Below are positions 21,201 to 30,174 of a stretch of 30,174 bases of DNA, piece by piece. Position 1 is the stretch's first letter. The number at the start of each line of letters is the position of its first letter. Made by a program: the position numbers and the translations under genes. This stretch comes from Saccoglossus kowalevskii (taxonomy: Eukaryota; Hemichordata; Enteropneusta; Harrimaniidae): NCBI RefSeq assembly GCF_000003605.2, contig NW_003120923.1:50295-80468 (forward strand), written 5' to 3'. The notes under the pieces are model-generated. The model ran no database searches, had not been told where the DNA came from, and saw only the letters and a list, made by a program, of their open reading frames with translations.

Positions 21201-23511
21201 GATATCTTCAGGATATTTGTTGGCTCTCCTTGTATTGTGGATTTTTTTTAATTATAGCATATATTGATTTGTCATATATTGAAACAAGTAGTCGGTAATT
21301 GATATTACTGATGAAGATATGATAATTTTGCATTACTACGAACTATATACCTCTCTCTGTACAGTTATGTTTCAGTCCTAACAACTTTTCTGTTTTCAAG
21401 TATTCTCGGTTGTATTCTGTCATTTTTGTGAAATCATAGTACATTAATATAAATGTCTCAACAGGGCCATTACATCCCTTGTGTACTATGGGATATCATT
21501 TGACACATCCAGTTTGGGTGGAAATGCATACCTCAATGTATTATTTGCTGGTGCTGTAGAAATCCCTGCATACATTTCCGGGATGATCTTGATGGATGTT
21601 CCCAGGATAGGACGTCGAAGATCACTTCTTATAGCATGGGGTCTTGTCGGCGTAGCATGTTCTGTGTTAGCATTTATACCTACATGTAAGTACACCTCCT
21701 TTAGTTGTGTGAACGTGCGCGTGTTCGGATTACATGTATGCGTAAAGATTAACAGTATGCAACAAACCGAATTACGTGTAAATACCTTAATCATTATCTA
21801 GCATGCGTACAGTGTCAATGTAAAAATGAAATTAACATGTAAAGTGGAATGTATCAAACCGCAATCATTATTCAAAAGTTGCCTATAAAATGCAAATTAA
21901 ACTAAAACCGTTGTGCATGAACAATACAAATTGAATACAAAACATATTCAAATTGAAGGAAGAATTATACATTGACATAAATGTAGTAAACAACCAGATG
22001 TTTTCGCCCGATGGTGATACAAAAAAGCATGAAGACGTGATTAGCAATTATCATCAATTATAATTGGAATAATAACTTGCGGGTGACACTGGGGATAACG
22101 CGTGGTATTGCTCCAAGCATTTTTGATATTTGTTTAAGTGTGTAGGACGGCAAAATGTTTCTGGCATTCACCTATGCATTTTATTTCATGCAAAGTACAT
22201 TTAATGTTACAGGTGGCGGTAATTATCGGGTGAGATTAGCGTTGGTGCTACTTGGGAAGTTCGGTATCACGTGCGCATTTGGTATGGTACGTGTCTATGC
22301 AGCAGAAATATTTCCTACACCTTTGAGGTAAGGATCTGCTTATCAAATATACATGTTCAATAGACGGTAACAGACAATTTACTAACAGTATTTGGCTGGG
22401 TCCTAAAAGATAAAGGTAATACGGTAACACAGATTTATGCTACTCCTCGCTAATTACAAAATAATTGTGATTAAAGTAGAGTATTACTTTCATTTCATCT
22501 TCTCCGCAAAATGTGTTTTATATGGAAAAGAATGTTGTAAATGGACAGTTGTCTTTAGTTTAATTATTAACAAATATTTCCAGGTCGGAGGGTCTCGCGA
22601 TGTGTTCTGTGTGTGCATATACTGGCGGTATTCTGGCGCCTCAGTTGATTTTAATGGGTGAACTGTGGAAACCACTTCCTAAACTAATTTACGGGATTAC
22701 CTCAATCATAGCAGGTATATTAGTAATATATTTACCGGAAACACGTGGAAAGCAATTATCGGAAACAATAGAGAAAGCTGAGCAGTTTGGAAAGTAAGTG
22801 CACATCGTTTGTGTTGTAATCAGTTTGATATACGATTATGTAAATAGGGAGAAATCGTCACGGTCATCATGACCCAATGGATCATTTATGGGATGTAATG
22901 CCCCGTGATATTAATGTCACAATACACCATCAAATGTAATGTTATTTATCCTCGTTCCTATCTAACCTTGTGAGTCACAAATATACGTATAACACGATGA
23001 CTTGACGTGAATAATATCTATTTGTGAACTTAAAACAACGAGTTAGTTACGATAATATGAGGTTATTACGAGGACACCTCTAAGTATGCATGAAGACAGT
23101 ACAGCGGGAGTATCGACCAACGCGCAGCAGAGGTCGATGCGACGGCGTACTGTCTGAGGTGTCCTCGTAATAACCTTAGTATTATACATCTTTTCCTTCA
23201 AAAGTTACATCATGGGAATGCCGAAATCCAAAAAGTTTAGAAAAGAATGTGGAGTAAAATCGTGGTGGCAGCCATGTTTGTTTTTAATATTAGAGGACGT
23301 TTACGCGCGTAATCATTCCATATTTGGAATTCGCATTTCAAAATATGGTAGGATGAAAATATCCCGTAAAATACCGCAAAATTACGGCAAGCTGTAACTT
23401 ATGGCGTTACGGTTACAGATGTATAATAATGTGCTTTATTTCAGAAAAGTGAAGAAACATCGTGTAAGCAGTAAAACAAATGACATAGAGGAATCAAGAC
23501 TATTGAAGTAA
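18218..23511 (+). CDS. SLC22-family (organic cation/anion transporter-like) solute carrier, multi-exon
   Basis: This is a plasma-membrane major-facilitator transporter for small organic ions. Resolved coding exons are 18218-18661, 18966-19069, 19771-19925, 20021-20189, 20473-20629, 21465-21685, 22213-22327, 22584-22793 and 23445-23511 (TAA 23509-23511). All junctions are GT-AG and keep frame, except that exon 20473-20629 ends in phase 0 and exon 21465-21685 needs two preceding bases, so a short exon between them is unresolved. The resolved parts give 546 residues. The start MLHYDDILVNIVGEFGTYQK is the classical SLC22 N-terminus. A large first extracellular loop follows, with six Cys and sequons at N68, N104 and N123. 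Next come CDLGWEYDTSQYKSTVSQE and FDLVCDR, IPESPRW, SLVYYGISFDTSSLGGN, a PRIGRRRS loop, YAAEIFPTPLR, and LPETRGKQL before a short basic tail. Motif A after TM2 is weak (FFGQFGRMD), and the TM11 selectivity position is Tyr, not Asp or Arg. The ATG directly follows a splice acceptor, which implies a non-coding first exon. The substrate cannot be told. Confidence 0.92.
19213..19376. mobile_element. TA-flanked MITE, copy 2, in a transporter intron
   Basis: The left end TACTGTAAACGCATTAATTA is followed by TTCGCTCTGTTTTAATTTCG. The right end, reverse-complemented, begins TACCGTAAAACCATTAAA. These match the termini of the 15320-15533 element, and AATTAAAACCCAGTGAA recurs inside. The element is bounded by TA on both sides and lies in the intron between the second and third coding exons. 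Confidence 0.6.
19379..19490. repeat. 21-bp tandem repeat, about five copies
   Basis: Successive units begin GGTATATACCTAAATATAAA (19400-19420), GGTACATACCTAAATATG (19421-19441), GGTATATATCTAAAGATG (19442-19462) and GATGTATACCTAAACAT (19463-19483), with partial units on either side. The spacing is exactly 21 bp. The array lies directly after the MITE, inside the intron. Confidence 0.75.
23052..23186. repeat. Palindromic hairpin element in the last transporter intron
   Basis: GGTTATTACGAGGACACCTC (23061-23080) is the exact reverse complement of 23156-23175. Pairing continues outward (ATAATATGA with TTAGTATTAT) and inward (AGACAGTAC 23094-23102 with GTACTGTCT 23147-23155; ATCGACC 23112-23118 with GGTCGAT 23132-23138), with one short bulge on the left. 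The tip is GC-rich. This is likely a small foldback MITE. No target duplication is obvious. Confidence 0.75.
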
Positions 23512-23559
23512 AAACAAGGCACGGAGAGGAAGTTTCGTTGTGTCATATTAATTTATATT

Positions 23560-23565
23560 ATTAAA
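23560..23565 (+). promoter_or_regulatory. Candidate poly(A) signal ATTAAA of the transporter
   Basis: The common variant signal ATTAAA lies about 49 bases after the TAA stop. No AATAAA is closer. AT-rich context makes chance matches likely. Confidence 0.35.
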
Positions 23566-25442
23566 TATATACTATGTTATGATATATACCAAATCAAATC
23601 ATATTGGCTTTTCTTCTTTTCATTTTTATTCATTTAATTGTTCAATTTTGTCTTCTATTTTTAATCTTCTGACTGAAGATGTGAACGACCTTGATAGAAG
23701 ATCTTGTTTGTGAGGTGTCATGGATTTGTTTCAATGTGTCTGGATACCGACTTGATAGCTGGTTTCTAGTGGAGTGGCTGGACGCAATGATCCAGGGACC
23801 CGCCGTAGGCGGCAGTTTTTTCATGCGAGGTCAATTTTGGACCACCAGGTCATTCCTAAACGCGTAATTAGGACTGAGACGAGAATCAATTTTGGGTGCC
23901 AGAAATTAACCAAAGACGCTTATTTGGGTATAATTTGCGCTGTCAAGACAACGTTCAGGTTAATAAAATAAGATTGACGACGTTTTCCCATGAGAAAAAA
24001 GTGAATTATTTGTTGAAAAAAGCGGAGAAAAATTGATATGCAAAAGTCGTGACGTCGTCATGGAAATTGTCTACAGTACACGTACACGCATCTTTCGATG
24101 AGGTAGATTATTTTGCTAGTCAGCCAAGGACGCCGTACAGACATTGTACTAATAGAAGGTAAGAGCTCATGTTTTTCCACAAATTTTAAAATATTCTTAA
24201 CAATTGCTTTACCTATAAAACTTTGCAGACCATGCTATGATCATTCAGTGTTTTGAACTAAACGACTCATCGCTTAGCAAAGCCGATTTTCAGGATTTAT
24301 TGGCACATGATGTCATGAATCAGGGAATCTAATGGCCAAAAATAAATCGCCAAATATTGCATCGTACATAAATGATGACAGCGATTTACTAGGCCTATGG
24401 CCTGTGAACTCGTATGATTTGTGTGATGTGCACATGCACGGTGCGACTAGTAAAAATTACCTAACCTACCGGTCCTTCACGGCCACAGTTGTCACGATGC
24501 ATCTCAATAAAATAGCATCTAAAACCAAAATGAGGCCGATATGTGTAAATACTTGTACATTAATAGTCTGGTCTATGCAGCCAGCAATAATGAAATTGCA
24601 AGAATGATGACCTCGGATGTAGCCATGTCTAGGGCATGGATATGACCACCCTATTCGTTATTCGGCATAGGCTACCACACACTGTATAATATTATGCAAA
24701 AAATTGTATTTCATTCACCACATTGGCATGGCTGGCTGTACCCATTCTTACTTTTTCATGACCATTGTTTGGCCCACTACAATTTTCTTGTGATTTAGGC
24801 GTATTTTTGTCACATGAAGAAACAGCAAGAGCTGCAATGTGTACAACAAAAATGCTCTTATCATGCTTGTGATGTTGCAATTGTAGATAAATGGCCACAT
24901 CAGGAATGTACATAACTGTTATTTATTAGGCAGAAACTGATAGGGGCCTATTCCTTGTGCTGATGTCTACCTACACATGTACATCAGTGAAAGTTTTGCT
25001 GTCACCAGCTGCCATTCTTGAAATGGTGCCATCGATCAACAGTTCATGCCACTCACCTCAACCTTAAATAATGACATGTTTTGTCATTTGTTAATAAGGC
25101 CAAATTTTATTGTTATGGAAATGAGTTACCTTTTTCTAAAATGAACACAAGTTGATATTAATATCAGCGTGTAAAAAAACAATTGTTTAAAATGATTGTA
25201 TTTGATATAGACTGAACATGTTGAGGAAAAAATAAATCTAAAATAATAAAATCCCTGCCTAACTACACAATATTTTTTACCCTAATACTGGAAACACCAA
25301 ATTTGTTTTCATTGGCCTCATAATGGTTTGAGATCTTTTCAACATGGTCCACATAAATAATGAGGAATAAACTGGTATTCTGTACAAACAGGTCCATGCA
25401 TTTACATTCTATGTTTCTGGTTTGATGTTGACTCATTTACAG
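23566..25442. other. Non-coding stretch downstream of the transporter
   Basis: No recognised gene. A 91-codon + frame (24332-24607) and a 73-codon minus frame (24913-24692) are open but unlike any family I know, and no splice or promoter signals support them. A donor-like AGAAG|GTAAGAG (GT near 24159) follows a GC-richer patch and could end a first exon. A CCGCC-GTA-GGCGG mini-hairpin lies at about 23800-23812. Confidence 0.3.
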
Positions 25443-25928
25443 CCCTGTCATTGGTGATACCAGGATTTCAACTCACTCCAGTTATATGTCAGGTGGCACA
25501 TTGCCATTGCCATACGATAAATTCATTATTTTTACGAGTTCCATCAGTCTGATGGGATTGATATCATTCATATAAGGCAGTGATATTCCTATGAAGTACA
25601 ATTACATTTCATATATTCTCTTTGCACCTACTTTATTTTATGTGCATAACCTGTGTATATTTTCAATGAAAGGATGCTTGAATGCACGGTAGTGCTTTCA
25701 GCATCCTCTCGCCAGTTATTTACAATGCGCCTCAGGATTATATTATGGAAAGTCCAATCATTTCCAAAGCATTATCTATTTCAACAATGTTCTTTCTATT
25801 GAACATTTCTCTTCTCAACACCTTACTCAAATTATTCATTACCTTTATATAATCTTTACCACTTACTTGTTTTTTATTTTCTTTCAGGCGAGATAATTCA
25901 ACCAGCACCTGTACCTCCTACTGGATAA
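25443..25928 (+). other. Two candidate terminal exons of an unidentified gene
   Basis: Exon A, 25443-25492, lies between ATTTACAG and CAG|GTGGCA. Exon B, 25888-25928, follows a strong pyrimidine tract and acceptor (TTTATTTTCTTTCAG) and ends in TAA. Joined in phase, they read PVIGDTRISTHSSYMSG, then EIIQPAPVPPTG and stop. The phases agree and the end is proline-rich. Both exons are short, the donor is weak, and no upstream exon was found, so chance is a real possibility. Confidence 0.2.
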
Positions 25929-28594
25929 ACTTGACAATTATTTTCACTTTATTCTTACTCGAATGTTTTTTTGTAAACTTGTTGTTTATTGTTAGTTAAA
26001 ATGAAAAATAACAACTTTTTTATTTCCTTGTTCATTGCAGACGATTATTTTATTCACACTATTTTACCTGGTTGTCTTCCAACTTGTCTGCTAGTGATGT
26101 CTAATAGCAACTGGTCAAATTACAATCGAGTATTGGGTGGGTCACAGTCTTAGTACAAATAAGCCATTCACTGCCAAAGAACAATTACAATCATTCTTTC
26201 CGATCAAGTACTTTAACCTCACCTTCTTGATTCAAATGACATAACCAAAAGACTTAAAACATCACCCACTTCGTATAACACACAACACCATTTTCACATA
26301 ATTGTTCATACATGTATACATTGTCACAGCAAAATCAATTCCATAAATTTACCAATGGCTCAAGCAAATCCTTTGCCTATATTAACTATAGTCTCTTCTG
26401 TAAGCCATCTAATACTTGTGACTTGTGTTTCAATTACATAACGTTAGTCCAAAAATGTCAGCTTCTGTTATTTGAACACAATCCCATTATCAAGGTCACG
26501 TTTTTATTGTGCTGGTCCCGCTAACTCTTGATGATATCATTCAACACTTTCCCATAACCTGTCATCATTTAGGCTTACACGAGGTTCCGGACGGATTTCA
26601 GTGACTGACAGTGAAGTCAGTGATTGGAACTAATTACAATATAAACGTCGCCAACCCGACTGCTGTTCCTGATAGTTTGGTATGTGTAGTCTCTTAATAT
26701 AGCTGACAATTAATCAAATATATATGACGTGGTAAATACTTTATGTGATTGGCTACATGCGAGTGGAATATGTGGAAGCCACGTCTCTAGCTCTTAAACA
26801 TCAATGTGATAGGTTAAAGTTTTGAAGTGAATAAAGCTAGTCTTAGTCAGTCGTGGCGAGAACTCCACGAGGCAGGGGAGTCTTGGGGTATTCTCGGCAG
26901 ATGACCCAGCATTGGCGAGCTCTCCACAGGGCTACTGAGATTAGAAGTTGAAACGAATTCCATTTGTGTGTGTTTTTTGTTCGGTCGAAGGGTTGGCGAA
27001 CGTAGCGATCCCGTGTACCTGAGATAACGTTTAAGAACATGATAATTAAGCCGTTATAGAGGACTCAGATAGCTAGCTTAGTTAACAAATCAATATATTA
27101 TGATAGTCGTGCGAAAGTTCAAGCATGATTGTATATAAAGCCTTCACTGATTGGTTTTAGTTTGCGAGAGTTGAACGAGAGTCCTAGAGAGGTTGTTGAT
27201 CAGGCAATACCAACAAATTAAATTAGGGAAATATTTAGAAAAAATAAAATCACACACCAAGAAAAATTATATAAGAAAAGGTAAAAACATGACAATTAGT
27301 TCTGATTTAAATTTAAAACGAAAGTCAAATTATTTTGAATGTTTGTGTAGCTTTTAAAAATGCATTATGACCATAGTATGACAGAATCAAATGTTCTCGT
27401 CTTCGCGTTTGTAGGTTATGTTTGTTTTCACAAGTAATTTATCCGATACCCTTGTATCGCATTCGACATCATTTATGGGACCTACTTATAATTTAGTTCA
27501 AATTGATAAATTTTATGCTCGCGTAAGGTAGCTGGATTCATGCACACACACATTGTTTTAATCGGTTTTACTTCGGTCGTTCGTAGTTATTTTTGTCCTT
27601 AATACTCAGGCCAATCTCGATTGGAATAGGATAACAAATATCAGTTGTGAGAAATATAAATACTTTTGTGGGTGAATCACTAAATATAGTACAGAAAGTG
27701 ATGAGTATTTTCAAACTCAGGGATTAGTAATAGCACCACTGATGACAACAAGATTTTCAAATATTTAATTTTGACATTATTTGAATATACAGAAGATACT
27801 TGTATTAATAATTTGGATGATATTGAATGGATTTTAAATAGATTTTGTCTTAAATTAGAAGTACTGCTTTAGCGTCTATTGTTTCTTTTAGTTACTGTCA
27901 ATTACTTAGACTATTCAGAAATTGTCTTGGACAAGTATGGTTATACACACAGCAATTTTAGCACACACTGAAGATTGTAATTGGTATTTGGGGGGGTTGC
28001 CTGGCAATGGCGGATATCATGTGAAATACAAATATGCAATTTTGCTCCACCTTTCATCTTAGCACTGGCTATCGCGAAATTGGGCGTGTTGTGTGGGCAA
28101 TTGGTATTGACTAATAAACATTTATAGTTGTTTAAAATTATATCATCGCCAGCCAGTAACAACCACTATAACATTTTAAACTTAGTTGTCTAACAAATAT
28201 GGACGAATCTGAATCAAGTACAAACTTTAACGGCACAGCAATTGATCCTCTGAAAAGGTATTGTAAGACAAGTGTATATATAAATGCAAAATATTTGACA
28301 ATGTTATAGAGCAGAATCTGAGAAAAAAGGAACTTGTAAAAAAATTTACAGATGGGTTTTCTTTATGCTAGTATAGTATGTTAACATCATTCATACCAAT
28401 ATATTACTGGTTATATCCAACGATAAACAAATTAATTTATGAACAAGATTTATTCTATTCTAGTTATTATATGTTACTATACCGGTAAGTGTGTTAGTAT
28501 ACATGTTCATGGGCAAAGATTTGTTTGTCTACACTGAAGTGTAAATTTAACAAATTAACTGTGGTGATAAATGACATCATGCACATTGAGTGAA
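25929..28594. other. Non-coding stretch with one GC-richer patch
   Basis: No recognised gene. Around 26850-26935 a GC-richer patch contains TGGCGAGAACTCCACGAGG (26854) and TGGCGAGCTCTCCACAGGG (26913), an imperfect direct repeat about 59 bp apart. A related TTGGCGAACGTAGCG occurs near 26992. AATAAA precedes the patch at 26830-26835. The layout is reminiscent of an LTR end, but no reverse transcriptase, primer site or second LTR was found. The remainder is AT-rich and featureless. Confidence 0.3.
27132..27140 (+). promoter_or_regulatory. Candidate TATA box
   Basis: TATATAAAG is followed about 16-20 bases later by a CTGATTGG word and then a GAGAG-rich segment. No gene start could be assigned downstream. 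Confidence 0.2.
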
Positions 28595-29166
28595 ACCATA
28601 CTTACCTTACACCAAGTCGATAGAAATATATTGATTGGAACATTTCTTAATCTGGGGCTTACTGCGAAATGCCACCTTCATTTTTGCTAGGTTCCATTAA
28701 GGCAGGAGGTCTTAACCACCTTGAGCTGCCAGTCACTGGCCAGCTAGTGTGTAAACATAAAGCCTAATCCAGTCCATGGCCCAGACTGTCAAGTAGAAAT
28801 TGACAATTTACTAGTAAAGGAAAGAAAAATTACTATTTACATAACGAAAAGTAAAAGGTAATCTATATGGTTTAGATATAAAAATGACGAAAATATCATC
28901 TGTAATAATAATAATAATAATAATAATAATATAAATGAACTACTGGTACAACGAATTTATATGCAGAAGAAAAGAAAAAAATGCAAAGAAGTGGTTCTGA
29001 ATTTTTTTAAAGGATGAAGGAGTTGAAGATTAAGTGACGGGAGGTGAGTGATCTTCAATTAAACAGAGCGTCAAATTAGCACCTCAAGGAATTTGTTCAT
29101 TTTAATATATTCAGACGTTCAGCCATACCTAAATCAAATCGAAAGAAGATATTGATTGAAACATTT
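28595..29166. repeat. Imperfect direct repeat pair (about 45-50 bp)
   Basis: The copy at 28595-28645 ends with AAGTCGATAGAAATATATTG and ATTGGAACATTT. The copy at 29122-29166 carries AAATCGAAAGAAGATATTG and ATTGAAACATTT. Both start with CCATAC. The first copy lies outside and the second inside the inverted-repeat element at 28699-29563. Confidence 0.45.
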
Positions 29167-29563
29167 TGGAAGAATGCATTAGCACAACTATTGGGCGCAT
29201 GGTCTGTCTGGAGCTCAACAATTAAGTCGATTCTAAATTCCCAATTTGAATATTAATAATAGATGACATGAGCAACAATATTCACTGCCGTATAATCCTT
29301 CTTGTGACCCAGCTGTCCTATCAGAATGACATGGTACTAGGGTTATATTTAGTGCTAACTTAAACCACAGGTTTCTAACATAGTACTGCCTACCTCCACT
29401 TAAAATTCTAGGTGGAACTATGATCATAACACAAGCCCAAGGTTTCTGTAATTGGACTAAAGAACCTCAAGCTTATTACCTACACTACTTATATTTATGC
29501 TTTATGTTTACACACTAGCTGGCCAGTGACTGGCAGCTCAGGGTGGTTCAGACCTCCTGCCTT
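28699..29563. mobile_element. Element with 64-bp terminal inverted repeats, about 865 bp
   Basis: 28699-28762 and 29500-29563 are inverted copies with two mismatches over 64 bp. The shared sequence runs AAGGCAGGAGGTCT, AACCACC, TGAGCTGCCAGTCACTGGC, CAGCTAGTGTGTAAACATAA and AG. Inside each arm GCCAGT-C-ACTGGC is itself a perfect small palindrome. The interior has no recognisable protein. It holds a TAA microsatellite and AT-rich DNA, so it looks like a non-autonomous DNA transposon. A target duplication is not evident, so the true ends may differ by some bases. Confidence 0.6.
28902..28931. repeat. (TAA)n microsatellite
   Basis: Ten uninterrupted TAA units lie inside the 28699-29563 element. 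Confidence 0.9.
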
Positions 29564-30174
29564 CTGGGTTAAATAACGGCTGATGAAAACAATCATGCGT
29601 TGAGAAACGTGAGTTAGCCAGTGACATGGCCTGATTCATATGCAGGTTGACAAATATTTTTCTTATGTATTTGTATGCTTTGGTTATGATATATTTAGCC
29701 AATTTGCCATTCGTTGTCAGGAATGTGGCTCTATTCTATTGCCTTGGTGGTTTGTTTCATTCCTGATATTTCTGGTTATATAATGGTATGGAGGCGGGGT
29801 TTTGAGAGGGGAAAATTGAAGTCTTACTTTTCAATTGTTTAACATGAAATCAAGCCATGACTTCACAGTAATGGTAGGGATGCAGTGACAATGAGAGGTT
29901 GATATTTTGCTCCTTTCTCAGTCTGAGGCAGGGAAGAGCAGAAAGACTGTTGTACATGGCAAATTGTGGATCTGATTCTAAGTCGGCGCTGGCATATGGC
30001 AGAACTTTAGCACCTATCTGGGCGAAGCCTAAGATTTGTTTTTTTGTAAAACCACTTCTAGAAAATCTGATGGTTCCAGTACATTCGTATGTTTTGTACC
30101 ACACCACTGATCGGGCTAATTCAAGATCGCCATTGTCATAACATTCAGTACAGCCACTTTACATCGAAGTTCAA
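29564..30174. other. Non-coding end of window
   Basis: Overlapping 80-85 codon frames on both strands (29850-30141) are open but unrecognised. Such mirrored frames usually reflect composition, not coding. No splice-supported exon is seen. Confidence 0.3.

Noticed and set aside
21196-21235. Alternative missing transporter exon reading GYLLALLVL
   Set aside because: Its length would fit TM7, but the donor (GTGGAT) is weak and the upstream RTPN-like segment is absent, with a stop in frame.
24332-24607. 91-codon + strand ORF as a gene
   Set aside because: Unrecognised, with no splice or promoter support. Its length is within chance for a large non-coding interval.
26683-27010. Solo LTR or 5' LTR of a retrovirus-like element
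   Set aside because: No second LTR, no convincing tRNA-complementary primer site and no pol coding in the following 3 kb.
29850-30141. Overlapping 80-85 codon ORFs at the window end
   Set aside because: Mirrored frames on both strands without any family resemblance.
1-30174. CRISPR arrays, rRNA genes, bacterial operons
   Set aside because: No regularly spaced identical repeats, no conserved rRNA segments and no ribosome-site-linked ORFs. The clear genes are spliced.

Overview
This is an AT-rich animal (metazoan) genomic window, most likely from a marine invertebrate. The evidence is a clearly spliced SLC22-type transporter gene with GT-AG introns, a spliced tyrosine-recombinase gene of a kind common in molluscs, cnidarians and lower deuterostomes, and many small transposon remnants, minisatellites and inverted repeats. 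Nothing looks bacterial: there are no operons, no dense coding, and most long reading frames are chance. The phylum is an inference. A reverse-transcriptase tail near 6.4 kb resembles, from memory, elements abundant in bivalves.

Layout. Positions 1-1290 hold a decayed satellite-like repeat. Positions 2134-3617 hold two exons of a tyrosine-recombinase-like gene that has lost catalytic residues. Positions 5550-6850 hold a short direct repeat, a 39-bp minisatellite whose length changes are all multiples of three, and a retroelement 3' fragment. Positions 8500-8590 show a tRNA-like patch. Positions 9443-11706 form a giant foldback (long inverted repeat) element whose loop carries an exon-like reading frame. 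It is followed by a cluster of perfect TGACGTCA sites at 11721-11880. From 11.9 to 18.2 kb the DNA is non-coding, with one palindrome, one TA-flanked MITE and a few weak ORFs.

The only gene that can be named with confidence is the SLC22-family transporter on the + strand. Nine coding exons are resolved between 18218 and 23511. The phases show that one further short exon must lie between 20630 and 21464, and it could not be located securely. Its introns hold a second MITE of the same family, a 21-bp tandem repeat and a near-perfect hairpin element. From 23.6 kb to the end there is no recognisable gene. This part has two weak candidate terminal exons, a GC-richer patch with a TATA-like box downstream, a triplet microsatellite and an element with 64-bp inverted termini at 28699-29563.

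The observations most worth a second look are the foldback element with a captured-looking exon, the spliced but catalytically broken recombinase, the frame-preserving minisatellite, and the unusual selectivity and motif-A positions of the transporter. No pathway links the genes. The window reads as a transporter locus embedded in mobile-element debris.
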